Of a stretch of DNA of 34,888 bases, positions 6,114-14,845 are shown in pieces. A program made the position numbers and the translations under genes. A model generated the notes under the pieces. The model was not told the DNA's origin, did not search any database, and saw only the letters and a program-made list of their open reading frames with translations. The stretch comes from UBA3537 sp965657165 (lineage in GTDB: Bacteria; Bacteroidota; Bacteroidia; Flavobacteriales; Flavobacteriaceae): NCBI GenBank assembly GCA_965657165.1, contig CBFHNG010000020.1, forward strand, positions 1 to 34,888, given 5' to 3'. The number at the start of each line of letters is the position of its first letter. The first letter of the stretch is position 1.

Positions 6114-7538
6114 TTAATTCGCCAATTTTACCTCAACACGTCTGTTCGTTGCTCTACCAGCTCTTGTGTCATTAGAAGCGATTGGTGTTGTTTCACCATA
6201 TCCAACGGATGTTAGTCTTGAGGCGTCAACACCATTAGAGGTTAAGTAAGACACAACTTTTGCTGCTCTTGCCTCAGAAAGTTTTTGATTAAATTTCTCT
6301 GACGCTGTACTATCTGTATGTCCCTCTACAACAAAATTTGCTTTTGGATATTCTTTAAGGATTGCTACTATTGCTTGAAGTGTTTCGTTTGCAGCATCCT
6401 TAATATTAGATTTTCCTGTATCAAAGTTGATTGTTCTTGCATAGCTTGTCAACTGAGCTTGTACTTCTTCGTTTGGTGCCTCAGGGCAACCATTATTTGC
6501 AACTGTACCTGCTTCATTTGGACATTCATCGTCTTTGTCTAAAACTGAATCACCGTCAGTATCTGGCCAAGGACATCCTCCGTTTGCTGCATCTCCTGCA
6601 ACGGTAGGACATTTGTCTTCAGCATCGGCAACACCATCATTATCTGCATCTGGACAACCATTTAGGTCAGCAAGACCCGCAACGTCTGGACAATTGTCTT
6701 TATTGTCAGAAACACCATCGCCATCTGTATCTGGACAACCATTGAATTCTGCTAAACCAGCAACTTCTGGACATGTATCTTCTGAATCTTGAATACCATC
6801 GCCATCTGTGTCTGGGCAACCGTTAAATTCTTCTAAACCTGGTACTTCTGGACATGCATCCTTTTTGTCATAGATTCCATCACCATCAGTATCTGTCCCT
6901 CCAAAATTTAATGAAAGACCTAAAGAGTGTTGAAAATGTGTTGTACCATAATCTTGGAAAGTGTGCTTATAGCTGGATTGATATGTTAAACCAATATTAT
7001 CAGATAACCAATATGAAAGACCTACAGTACCATTCGCTGTTGCAAAACCAATATTAGCATCTGCATCTCCTCCAGCATTATTATTATATGGACCTTCTTG
7101 AAGCCAAGAATAACCACCACCTAAACCAACAAATGGTTCAATTTTGTCTAATCCTAAAATCTCTGATAAGCTATATTTTACAACTCCATCAAGAGCATAA
7201 TAATTTAATTCGCTCACCTTTATGGTTTCGTTGGTAGTAGAATTAGAGCCCCATTTTTCTATTACATTAAAAGACCCTGTAACGCCAAATGAGAAGTTAT
7301 CATCCAAGTATTTGCTAAAACCAAATGAAGTTATTGATGGATAAATATTCCAGTGGCCTGTAGCATTGAAGAACTCATCAAACAATTCTCCTTGAGGAGA
7401 GGGCTCTCCAACAGGGTAAAAATCAACTGCATTTATTCCTACAGAAATTTGCCATGGATTGTCTTCTGTTTGTGCATTTACATTTGCTACAAAAGTTACA
7501 AGCATAAAAGTGAGAGCTAAACTTTTTAAATTTTTCAT
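6114..7538 (-). CDS. OmpA family outer membrane protein with TSP3 repeats
   Basis: A 474-residue outer membrane protein. Residues 1-22 are a signal peptide (cleavage after NVNA, before QTED). Residues about 23-212 form an OmpA-like beta-barrel with alternating aromatic strands ending in SLGLSLNFGG. Residues 215-352 carry five thrombospondin type 3 calcium-binding repeats of the form DTDGDGxxDxxDxCP...GCP. Residues about 365-472 are the peptidoglycan-binding OmpA domain, with Asp409 in GHTDS and Arg424 in LSEARAAKV as the ligand-binding pair. Such proteins are usually among the most abundant outer membrane proteins of flavobacteria. It has an excellent promoter of its own and a terminator, so it is monocistronic although neighbours on both sides lie on the same strand. 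Confidence 0.93.
   Translation of the reverse strand: MKNLKSLALTFMLVTFVANVNAQTEDNPWQISVGINAVDFYPVGEPSPQGELFDEFFNATGHWNIYPSITSFGFSKYLDDNFSFGVTGSFNVIEKWGSNSTTNETIKVSELNYYALDGVVKYSLSEILGLDKIEPFVGLGGGYSWLQEGPYNNNAGGDADANIGFATANGTVGLSYWLSDNIGLTYQSSYKHTFQDYGTTHFQHSLGLSLNFGGTDTDGDGIYDKKDACPEVPGLEEFNGCPDTDGDGIQDSEDTCPEVAGLAEFNGCPDTDGDGVSDNKDNCPDVAGLADLNGCPDADNDGVADAEDKCPTVAGDAANGGCPWPDTDGDSVLDKDDECPNEAGTVANNGCPEAPNEEVQAQLTSYARTINFDTGKSNIKDAANETLQAIVAILKEYPKANFVVEGHTDSTASEKFNQKLSEARAAKVVSYLTSNGVDASRLTSVGYGETTPIASNDTRAGRATNRRVEVKLAN
6483..6896 (-). repeat. five thrombospondin type 3 repeats inside the ompA-like gene
   Basis: The coding sequence for residues 215-352 repeats with a unit of about 26-28 codons (DTDGDG...DxCP...NGCP). 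The Asp-rich loops are expected to bind calcium and the paired cysteines to form disulfides in the periplasm. The repeats are similar enough at DNA level to allow copy-number change. Confidence 0.85.
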
Positions 7539-7573
7539 AATTTATTTAATTTTTTTATAAGTTAAATTCAGTG

Positions 7574-7604
7574 CAAAAGTAACATGTTAAATTCACTAAA
7601 CAAA
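7574..7604 (-). promoter_or_regulatory. consensus Bacteroidota promoter of the ompA-like gene
   Basis: On the minus strand the sequence reads TTTG (7604-7601), 19 bases, then TACTTTTG (7581-7574). This matches the TTTG-N19-TAnnTTTG promoter of Bacteroidota exactly. Transcription would start near 7567, giving a short A/T-rich leader of about 30 bases to the ATG at 7538. The quality fits a highly expressed outer membrane protein gene. Confidence 0.8.
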
Positions 7605-7656
7605 TATAATGCTAATAAATTATGCTTTTTGAGTAAAAAAACTAATAATCAGTAAG

Positions 7657-8853
7657 TTATGAGATAATATTGAGGGCGTCCCCAACTTTTTTAAAAGCCT
7701 GTATTGCGATGTCTAAATGATGTCTTTCATGAGCTGCCGAAAGTTGAACTCGAATTCTAGCTTTTTCTCTTGGCACAACAGGAAAGAAAAAGCCAATAAC
7801 ATAAATCCCTTCATCTAATAACATATTGGCCATTTTCTGTGCCAATTTTGCATCATATAACATTACTGGCACGATTGCAGAATCTCCATCAATAATATCA
7901 AACCCAAGAGATTGAAGGCTTCTTTTGAAATAGGTTGTATTTTCTTCTAGTTTATCGCGTAATCTCGTGTCATTTGTTAGCAAATCAAAAACTTTTATAG
8001 AGGCCCCTACCAATGCTGGGGCTAAAGAATTTGAAAATAAATAAGGTCTTGAGCGTTGCCGAAGCATCTCTATTATTTCTTTTTTACCTGTTGTATATCC
8101 ACCCATACCACCCCCAAGTGCCTTACCCAATGTTCCTGTTATGATGTCTATACGACCCAGGACATTTTTCTTCTCTAAAGTCCCTATACCTGTTTTTCCA
8201 ATAAATCCTGCGGCATGACACTCATCAATCATTACTAAAGCATCATATGTTTCTGCTAAATCACAAATCTTATCTAAAGGCGCTACAAGACCGTCCATCG
8301 AAAACACGCCGTCAGTAACTATTATTTTGAATCGTGCCTCGCTGTCATTTGCGGCTTTTAGTTGTGTCTCCAAGTCTTGCATATCGTTATTTTTATAACG
8401 AAAACGTTTTGCTTTACACAAGCGAACTCCATCAATAATTGAAGCATGATTTAAACTGTCCGAAATTATAGCATCTTGATCTGTTAGCAAAGGTTCAAAA
8501 ACGCCGCCATTGGCATCAAAAGCTGCAGCATACAGTATCGTATCTTCTGTTTGATAAAATGATGCTATTTTTTGTTCTAACTTTTTATGAATGTCTTGAG
8601 TTCCACAAATAAATCGAACAGAGGCCATTCCAAATCCATGGGTGTCCATTGTGTCTTTTGCTGCCTGAATTACTTCTGGATGATTGGCGAGTCCTAAATA
8701 ATTATTAGCACAAAAATTTAAAACTGTTTGTCCTGTTTCTAATGTAATTTCAGCCCCTTGAGAAGACACAATGATGCGTTCCTCTTTGTATAAGCCTTGC
8801 TCTTTTATGTTTTCGAGCTCTTGTTTTAGGTGGTGTTTTATGGTTTTATACAT
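7657..8853 (-). CDS. kbl: glycine C-acetyltransferase (2-amino-3-ketobutyrate CoA ligase)
   Basis: A 398-residue PLP-dependent enzyme of the alpha-oxoamine synthase family, at the usual length for Kbl. It cleaves 2-amino-3-ketobutyrate with CoA to glycine and acetyl-CoA, the second step of threonine breakdown through threonine dehydrogenase. Visible active-site residues are Asp210 and His213 in MIDECHAAG and the PLP lysine Lys244 in TGTLGKALGGGMGGY; the family's N-terminal NFCANNYLGLANHP (46-59) is intact. BioF and serine palmitoyltransferase share this fold, but the FCANNYLGL and CGTQDIHKKLE motifs fit Kbl better. No tdh gene is in the window. The ATG is 9 bp after the stop of the RecB-like gene, so kbl probably shares its transcript. 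Confidence 0.9.
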   Translation of the reverse strand: MYKTIKHHLKQELENIKEQGLYKEERIIVSSQGAEITLETGQTVLNFCANNYLGLANHPEVIQAAKDTMDTHGFGMASVRFICGTQDIHKKLEQKIASFYQTEDTILYAAAFDANGGVFEPLLTDQDAIISDSLNHASIIDGVRLCKAKRFRYKNNDMQDLETQLKAANDSEARFKIIVTDGVFSMDGLVAPLDKICDLAETYDALVMIDECHAAGFIGKTGIGTLEKKNVLGRIDIITGTLGKALGGGMGGYTTGKKEIIEMLRQRSRPYLFSNSLAPALVGASIKVFDLLTNDTRLRDKLEENTTYFKRSLQSLGFDIIDGDSAIVPVMLYDAKLAQKMANMLLDEGIYVIGFFFPVVPREKARIRVQLSAAHERHHLDIAIQAFKKVGDALNIIS

Positions 8854-8862
8854 AAGTTTCGT

Positions 8863-11800
8863 TTAATTGTATAATTTTAGGTTTAGTTCTGGGTGAATAT
8901 AAACCAATATTTTTTTGTCAATTTTATAGCCCATTTGCTTAATAATTGATGCATAATTTTCTAACTGATGCTGGTGTTTGTCATAATAAGCTCCAGTTTT
9001 ATAATCTATTATTACAGCACATTTTGCTTGAGTAATAACTAATCGGTCTGGAATTATAATTTGACCTGTGCTCGTCATGATTTCTCGCTCATTATAAACC
9101 TCAATATCTGTGCTAAAATAAGATTTAAGTTGTGGATGAAAAACTACAGACTCCATAATTTGACAAAGTTCCTCACTTTGTGTCTGAGAAATTAACCCCT
9201 CATCTATTGCAGTATTTAGGACCATTTGAATGTCTGATGGCAAATATACTTTTGACAATAAAAGATGAATTAAATTTCCTTTTTCTACAGCATCTTTTTG
9301 AGTGGTGTCCCAAAAATAATCTGCCTTTGTTGCCATTGAAACATTCAACTGATGTTTTGGAGTTGAAATAAATTTCTTTTGAGGTGTCATAGGAATTTTT
9401 GAATCATCCTCTAAATCAATGGCCTCTATCTCACCAAAACTGTAAGACAAAACACCATCAGTCCATTCGCCCTCTGCCTTAAGAAAGCCTATCAATAAAT
9501 CTGAATAGGTTTTAAAATCATCTTCTAATTTGGAGGCTCCCGATGCGTTTCCAATAATATAGAGCTGTTCTGCAGCTCGTGTTAAGGTTACATAGAGCAA
9601 ATTAATATTATCCAATTCTAATTTTGACTGATGTTTAATGTATTTGGCTTCCCCCTCAGCTCCATAGTGTTTAAAATCTTTGTTATAATTCATTAGAAAA
9701 AACGGAAAATCTTCATGTAAGTGAGCAGTAGGCATCCATTCTTTTGGCTCTATTTCTTTATAAATATCAAGCTCTGCAAAAGGGAAAATAACAACTGGAA
9801 ATTCAAGACCCTTGGATTTATGTACAGTCATAATTTGTACCGCGTCCAGACCTTTTGGAGAAACTATACTAAGAGAACTTTTCTTTTGCTCAAAATATAC
9901 CAGAAATTGTGATATATCGGAGGACTGTTTCTGAGAAAATTCAAATACTATGTCCAAAAAAAACTGAACATGTGCGTTCGTGTCTTTAACTAAATCAAAT
10001 GTTGTTACAATATATTCTGCAAGCTCATACACAGAAAATTGAATAGCAGCACGAGGGTCAAAATTAATGTCTAACTGAGCTAGTCCTGCAAAAAATGAAA
10101 AAGAATTTAACGATAAAAAATTCAATCTAAATTGATGCCCATCTTCAATTTTGTGTTTATCAATTAAGTAATTTAAAACATTCAATTTGGCAACAGAATT
10201 AGTAGTATCCTGAAGATATGAAAAGACATTAATTATCAGCTGAACTTCATTAGATTCTGTAATTAATAATGTTTCATTTGAAATGATATCAAGTCCTTTC
10301 GAAATTAAATGATTGGCAACAGCCACACCTTCTTTTCTTTTTCGTACTAATACGCAAATATCTTTATAAGACGCAAGGGGGCTTGAAGCCTTGTACTTTT
10401 TAATTGTTTTATAAACTTCATCAGCATAAAGTAAATTTTTATCTGCGCCTTTTTCAAGGTCTAAAAAAGAAAGATGAACATAGCCTTTTTTCTTTTTATG
10501 AAAATCTTGAGTCGCCTCATCATAAAGTTTACCATGGGAAATGTCCGAAAAAATGACTTTCGAGCAATAAGAAAAGAAATCATTATTGAATTTTACAACT
10601 TTCTTTGTACTTCTATAATTCACTGGTAAATCTGAAACACTAGCCTTAACAGGCAAATCGTGAATGTTGTTTTTTAGATTGATAAACTGTTCGGGGTTGC
10701 CTCCACGCCAGCGATAAATCGACTGTTTTGCATCGCCTACCAACAAAATGCTACCGTTTTCTGAAGCAAGAGTGTTAATCATCAAAGGGGTTAAGTTTGC
10801 CCACTGAAGTTCTGATGTGTCTTGGAATTCGTCAATAAAATAATGGTTAAACTTTTCGCCAATACGCTCATAAATAAAAGGGGCTGGTTGTTCTTTAATT
10901 TCTTTTCCTATTATGGTATTAAATTCTGAAATTAAAAGGAGATTTTGAGACTCTTTTATAATATTAATTTCATTTTGAATAAGCGTTAAAACTGAAAGCG
11001 GGGTTAGATTCTTTTTTATATTCTTAAAGTATCGCAAGAGATAAACTGCTTTTTTTGTACTCTTAAATGCAGCCACCAAATCTGGACGCATAGCATCAAT
11101 TTTTTGACAAATATCAGCTGGTGTTTTTTTTGAATATAATGACGTTGTTTCAATATTTTTTTGCCAAACTGTATCAAATTTAATGTCAAATTTTTTAGCC
11201 GCTAAGGAAGAAAAATGTTTTGGAAGAGAACCTCTTGTAAAATCTGTAAAACTGACCCCTTTTTCATTTATTAGTTTTAAAATTTGTGTAGCTGCTTCTG
11301 CTGTTTGATGCGCAATGGTTTTGTACTCCTTGTTTACTTTTGCTTTCAATGCATCAAAAGAGCCTAGCTTTTGATTGGACAAAAGTTCCAAGTAAGGAAG
11401 GGCGGTTTCTTGTGTCAGAAGTTTTGCAGATTTAAATAAATCTAGAGCAATATCCCAACTTTTATCATCGTCTGATTTTTCAATGGCATAGTCGAGTAAA
11501 ACACGTGTCAGCGCTTCTTCTTTTCCTGTTTTGGAAATCACTTGATCTACCGCTTTTTGCAATAACATATCAGTATCTAGCTCAACTTCAAAGTTTACAG
11601 GAAGATGCAAGTCATAAGCAAATGTTCTTATAAGACGCTGATTGAATTTATCTATTGTTGAAACTTCAAATCCGCCATAATTATGTAAAATTTTCTGAAT
11701 TAATTGTTTTGATTTCTGATGAATAAATTTTGGAGTTTTATCGAGCTCTTTGACTAAATCGGAAAATAAATCATCTTTTGTCTCTAAAATTTCTTGTGAT

Positions 11801-11997
11801 GAAAAACGTAGCAGAGCTGATACAATTCGATTTTTCATTTCGTCAACAGCCTTATTGGTAAACGTAATTGCAAGGACATGACGATGAGGCAAGTAAGCAC
11901 TAGAGGTCAAAACAATTTTTAAATAGTCTTTAACTAAAGTATATGTTTTACCGCTTCCTGCAGAAGCATTATATATCTTAAAACTCGATGCTAACAC
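8863..11997 (-). CDS. RecB/AddA-like UvrD helicase-nuclease
   Basis: A 1044-residue superfamily 1A helicase with a C-terminal nuclease, the AddA/RecB arrangement. Helicase motifs: Walker A ASAGSGKT (11-18), Ia AITFTNKAVDEMKNR (43-57), II FIDEFQDT (387-394), III GDAKQSIYRWRGG (421-433), V TVHKSKGLEFPVV (724-736) and VI LLYVTLTRA (800-808). Nuclease motifs: GNLIH (907-911), Asp984 in IIPDRLV, IIDYKTG with Asp998 and Lys1000, and a following QLENY. The start codon is GTG at 11997; the N-terminus begins just before the helicase core as in relatives, and no ATG fits. With the AddB-like gene at 3293 it probably forms a two-nuclease break-repair enzyme. The two genes are separated by kbl and the ompA-like gene, unlike the usual adjacent addB-addA order. 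Confidence 0.9.
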   Translation of the reverse strand: MLASSFKIYNASAGSGKTYTLVKDYLKIVLTSSAYLPHRHVLAITFTNKAVDEMKNRIVSALLRFSSQEILETKDDLFSDLVKELDKTPKFIHQKSKQLIQKILHNYGGFEVSTIDKFNQRLIRTFAYDLHLPVNFEVELDTDMLLQKAVDQVISKTGKEEALTRVLLDYAIEKSDDDKSWDIALDLFKSAKLLTQETALPYLELLSNQKLGSFDALKAKVNKEYKTIAHQTAEAATQILKLINEKGVSFTDFTRGSLPKHFSSLAAKKFDIKFDTVWQKNIETTSLYSKKTPADICQKIDAMRPDLVAAFKSTKKAVYLLRYFKNIKKNLTPLSVLTLIQNEINIIKESQNLLLISEFNTIIGKEIKEQPAPFIYERIGEKFNHYFIDEFQDTSELQWANLTPLMINTLASENGSILLVGDAKQSIYRWRGGNPEQFINLKNNIHDLPVKASVSDLPVNYRSTKKVVKFNNDFFSYCSKVIFSDISHGKLYDEATQDFHKKKKGYVHLSFLDLEKGADKNLLYADEVYKTIKKYKASSPLASYKDICVLVRKRKEGVAVANHLISKGLDIISNETLLITESNEVQLIINVFSYLQDTTNSVAKLNVLNYLIDKHKIEDGHQFRLNFLSLNSFSFFAGLAQLDINFDPRAAIQFSVYELAEYIVTTFDLVKDTNAHVQFFLDIVFEFSQKQSSDISQFLVYFEQKKSSLSIVSPKGLDAVQIMTVHKSKGLEFPVVIFPFAELDIYKEIEPKEWMPTAHLHEDFPFFLMNYNKDFKHYGAEGEAKYIKHQSKLELDNINLLYVTLTRAAEQLYIIGNASGASKLEDDFKTYSDLLIGFLKAEGEWTDGVLSYSFGEIEAIDLEDDSKIPMTPQKKFISTPKHQLNVSMATKADYFWDTTQKDAVEKGNLIHLLLSKVYLPSDIQMVLNTAIDEGLISQTQSEELCQIMESVVFHPQLKSYFSTDIEVYNEREIMTSTGQIIIPDRLVITQAKCAVIIDYKTGAYYDKHQHQLENYASIIKQMGYKIDKKILVYIHPELNLKLYN

Positions 11998-12064
11998 TAA
12001 ATTAAATTTATACCAAAATAAGCAATCTTAATTACATACATCATTAAATATAGATTGAAAATTG

Positions 12065-12072
12065 TAAATTTG
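12065..12072 (+). promoter_or_regulatory. -7 element TAAATTTG upstream of superoxide dismutase
   Basis: TAAATTTG matches the TAnnTTTG consensus, 33 bases before the sod ATG. No good -33 TTTG lies at the expected distance, so the element is supported only by the -7 match and its position. Confidence 0.45.
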
Positions 12073-12105
12073 ACATAAAATATTTAATCCTTAAAACAAA
12101 TACAT

Positions 12106-12714
12106 ATGGCTTTTGAATTACCAAAACTAAACTATGCATACGACGCTTTAGAGCCTCACATTGATGCAAGAACAATGGAAATACATCATTCTAAACATCA
12201 CAATGGATATACTACAAAATTGAATGCTGCAATTAAAGGAACCGCACTTGAAAATGAAAGTATTGAATCTATTCTAGGAAACCTAGACATGTCTAATGGT
12301 GCAGTCCGAAACAATGGTGGTGGTTTTTATAATCACAGTTTGTTTTGGAACATTATGGACCCTAACGACAAAGGAGAGCTTTCAGGAGGCTTAAAAGATG
12401 CTATTGTGGATGCTTATGGCTCAGTCGATGCATTTAAAACTGCTTTTTCTACTGCGGCTGCTACACAATTTGGTTCTGGATGGGCTTGGCTTTGTGTTCA
12501 TAAAGGTGGAAAAGTAGAAGTTTGTTCTACACCAAATCAAGACAATCCACTTATGCCAGGAGTATCCTGTGGTGGTACACCTATTTTGGGGCTTGATGTC
12601 TGGGAACATGCTTATTATTTAAATTATCAAAATAGACGCCCAGATTATATCAATGCGTTTTTCAATGTTATCAATTGGAATGAAGTTGCGAAACGATTTG
12701 AAGCAGCAAAGTAA
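12106..12714 (+). CDS. sodA: superoxide dismutase [Mn/Fe]
   Basis: A 202-residue iron/manganese superoxide dismutase, converting superoxide to oxygen and hydrogen peroxide in the cytoplasm. The four metal ligands are visible: His27 in TMEIHHSKHH, His77 in GFYNHSLFW, and Asp164 and His168 in DVWEHAYYLNY. The active-site glutamine is Gln145 in TPNQDNPL with glycines at the 70-73 GGG position, which is the arrangement of Mn-type enzymes; Fe-type enzymes carry the glutamine in the NHxxFW helix. The usual His in GGH is Phe here (GGFYNH), so the metal choice could be Fe, Mn or either, as known for some Bacteroidota enzymes. It is monocistronic, with a -7 promoter element upstream and a strong terminator downstream. 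Confidence 0.93.
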   Translation: MAFELPKLNYAYDALEPHIDARTMEIHHSKHHNGYTTKLNAAIKGTALENESIESILGNLDMSNGAVRNNGGGFYNHSLFWNIMDPNDKGELSGGLKDAIVDAYGSVDAFKTAFSTAAATQFGSGWAWLCVHKGGKVEVCSTPNQDNPLMPGVSCGGTPILGLDVWEHAYYLNYQNRRPDYINAFFNVINWNEVAKRFEAAK

Positions 12715-12737
12715 AAACTTTTAAAACGTTGTAAAAT

Positions 12738-12767
12738 AAAAAAGGTGAACAGATGTTCACCTTTTTT
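12738..12767 (+). terminator. terminator of the superoxide dismutase gene
   Basis: A 7-bp stem GGTGAAC / GTTCACC (12744-12750 and 12755-12761) with an AGAT loop, followed by six T. An A run precedes it, so it could also stop transcripts arriving from purF on the other strand. Confidence 0.85.
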
Positions 12768-12843
12768 GCCCCAAATCTACCATGAACTTAACCTACTTAT
12801 GTTATGGTGATTCAAATATATACTTAATTTAGTTAACCAGATT

Positions 12844-12884
12844 TTTTTTTTAGATGAAATGCATTTTTTTTAGATGAAATGCAT
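12844..12884. repeat. two perfect 20-bp tandem copies between sod and purF
   Basis: Eight T followed by AGATGAAATGCA occurs twice in direct succession (12844-12863 and 12864-12883). Each unit contains the palindrome AAATGCAT(TT). The right-hand copy can form a weak hairpin AGATG / CATCT followed by T on the plus strand. The array lies in the convergent intergenic space immediately beyond the purF stop. Confidence 0.75.
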
Positions 12885-12888
12885 CTTT

Positions 12889-14787
12889 TTAGTAAGCACG
12901 CTCATTTTTTCCTTCATAAAAATTAATAAACGCTTGGTTTACAACTCTATTTCCTCCGTCTGTTGGATAATTGCCTGTAAAATACCAATCTCCTAAGTTT
13001 TGAGGGCATGCCTTGTGTAAATTTTCTATCGTTTGAAATATAATCACCACTTCTGCATTAATTTCTTTGTCGCTCAACAATTCTGAAATTTTAGCTGAAA
13101 TTTGTTCTGCTGTAAAAGGGGCATATATCTCTTTTACAAAATTCTTTACCTCATGATCGCTTAAATTTTCTTGCGCCTTACATTTGCTATATACCTCTTC
13201 AACAAGTTTCATTTTATTTTGGTCTTTCAGCAACGCAAGTGCCGCACGGAAAGCAACAAGCCCTTCCAAATTTGCCATATCAATACCATAGCAATCTGGA
13301 TAGCGTATTTGAGGTGCAGATGAAACCACAATAATTTTCTTTGGAGAAAGACGATCTAGCATTTTAAGAATACTCTTCTTTAGTGTTGTCCCACGTACGA
13401 TACTATCATCAATTATAACTAAATTATCTTCTTTTTTTATAACACCATAAGTAATATCATATACGTGTGCCACCAAGTCATCTCTACTACTATCTTCTGT
13501 AATGAAGGTTCTCAATTTAACATCTTTAATAGCAATCTTTTCTATGCGTGTATGTTGTGATAATATTTGAGTCACTTTTTCTGCAGATAAAGATCGTTTG
13601 CCTTTTAATATTTCCTGCGTTTTTGTTTTATTTAAAAAGGCCTCTACAGACTCTACCATGCCAAAAAATGAGGTCTCTGCTGTATTTGGAATAAATGAAA
13701 ATACTGTATTTTTTATGTCATTATCAATATGCTTTAGAACTTCAGGGACAATCAATTTCCCTAGCATTTTGCGTTCTTTATAGATTTCTGCATCACTTCC
13801 TCTCGAAAAATAAATACGCTCAAAAGAGCATGCCTTGCGGTCTGTTGGTTCCAAAATCTTACTGATTTTTGTTCGGCCAGATTTTTTAGTAATTATGGCA
13901 TGACCTGGTGGAAGTTCCTCCACAGATTCAAAAGGCACATTAAAAACAGTTTGAATAACAGGCCGCTCAGAAGCGACTACCACAACCTCATCATCAATAT
14001 AGTAATATGCTGGTCGAATCCCTGCAGGATCGCGCAAAACAAAAGAATCACCATGACCAATCATACCTGCCATAGCATAACCGCCATCCCAATTTTTTGC
14101 AGATTTTTTTAAAATCTTTTTTATACTTAGACGTTCTGCAATCAATGGCGAACACTCCATTTTGGTGTACCCTTCTCTTTTAAGTTTTTTATACATTTTA
14201 GATACTGCATCATCTAGAAAATGGCCTATTCTTTCCATGATTGTAATTGTATCTGTATATTCTTTTGGGTGCTGGCCAATTTCTACTAAATTGCTAAACA
14301 ATTGACGAACATTGGTCATATTAAAATTTCCTGCAAGAATCAAATTGCGATGCATCCAATTGTTTTGCCTTAAAAAAGGATGAACACTCTCAACGCTGTT
14401 TTTACCAAAAGTCCCATAGCGTACATGGCCTAACATGACTTCGCCCAGATACGGAACAAGCTTTTTTTGGGTTGCAATATCATTTACACAATCAGGCTGT
14501 TTTTCCAATACATCGTTAATTCGATGATTAATTTGTTCAAAAACATCCTGAATGGGTTGCTGTGCCACAGATCGCACTCGGCTTATGTAGCGCTCCCCAG
14601 GGTTCATGTCTAATTTTATACTCGCAAAACCAGCACCATCCTGTCCTCGATTATGCTGCTTTTCCATGATTAGGTACATTTTGTTGATGCCATAGAAAGC
14701 TGTACCGTATTTTTCTTTGTAATACTCTAGGGGTTTTAAAAGGCGTATGTGGGCTATGCCACACTCATGTTTAATTGCATCACTCAT
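12889..14787 (-). CDS. purF: amidophosphoribosyltransferase, long form
   Basis: A 632-residue enzyme of the PurF family, catalysing the first committed step of purine synthesis (PRPP + glutamine to phosphoribosylamine). The class II glutaminase nucleophile is Cys9, exposed after removal of an eight-residue leader (MSDAIKHE). Other signatures are NRGQDGAGF (46-54), HVRYGTFG (121-128), RDPAGIRPAYYY (252-263) and the PRPP-binding loop VIIDDSIVRGTTL (457-469). It is more than 100 residues longer than the usual 460-510; the extra length lies in the linker near 165-240 and in a C-terminal tail (about 520-632). Such long forms occur in Bacteroidota, sometimes beside a standard purF. It is downstream of pfkB, an RNase H-like gene and purN on the same strand, which supports the purine role. 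Confidence 0.88.
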   Translation of the reverse strand: MSDAIKHECGIAHIRLLKPLEYYKEKYGTAFYGINKMYLIMEKQHNRGQDGAGFASIKLDMNPGERYISRVRSVAQQPIQDVFEQINHRINDVLEKQPDCVNDIATQKKLVPYLGEVMLGHVRYGTFGKNSVESVHPFLRQNNWMHRNLILAGNFNMTNVRQLFSNLVEIGQHPKEYTDTITIMERIGHFLDDAVSKMYKKLKREGYTKMECSPLIAERLSIKKILKKSAKNWDGGYAMAGMIGHGDSFVLRDPAGIRPAYYYIDDEVVVVASERPVIQTVFNVPFESVEELPPGHAIITKKSGRTKISKILEPTDRKACSFERIYFSRGSDAEIYKERKMLGKLIVPEVLKHIDNDIKNTVFSFIPNTAETSFFGMVESVEAFLNKTKTQEILKGKRSLSAEKVTQILSQHTRIEKIAIKDVKLRTFITEDSSRDDLVAHVYDITYGVIKKEDNLVIIDDSIVRGTTLKKSILKMLDRLSPKKIIVVSSAPQIRYPDCYGIDMANLEGLVAFRAALALLKDQNKMKLVEEVYSKCKAQENLSDHEVKNFVKEIYAPFTAEQISAKISELLSDKEINAEVVIIFQTIENLHKACPQNLGDWYFTGNYPTDGGNRVVNQAFINFYEGKNERAY

Positions 14788-14845
14788 GTGTGAGGGTGGT
14801 GTTGTGGGTGGTTTGTATTTTAAAATCTAACATTTATGCTTTAAA

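Noticed and set aside
6535..6792. Plus-strand frame rich in Ser and Pro
   Set aside because: It is the antisense of the TSP3 repeats of the ompA-like gene and copies their period.
6483..6896. Possible CRISPR-like regular repeats
   Set aside because: The periodicity is in coding sequence for calcium-binding repeats; the units are not separated by unique spacers.
2451..11997. Defence island reading of the nuclease and helicase genes
   Set aside because: The two proteins fit AddAB-type break repair; no restriction, retron, CBASS or toxin-antitoxin gene accompanies them.
12118..12714. Fe-type assignment of the superoxide dismutase
   Set aside because: The glutamine sits in TPNQDNPL as in Mn-type enzymes; because GGH is changed to GGF, the metal is left open rather than called as Fe.
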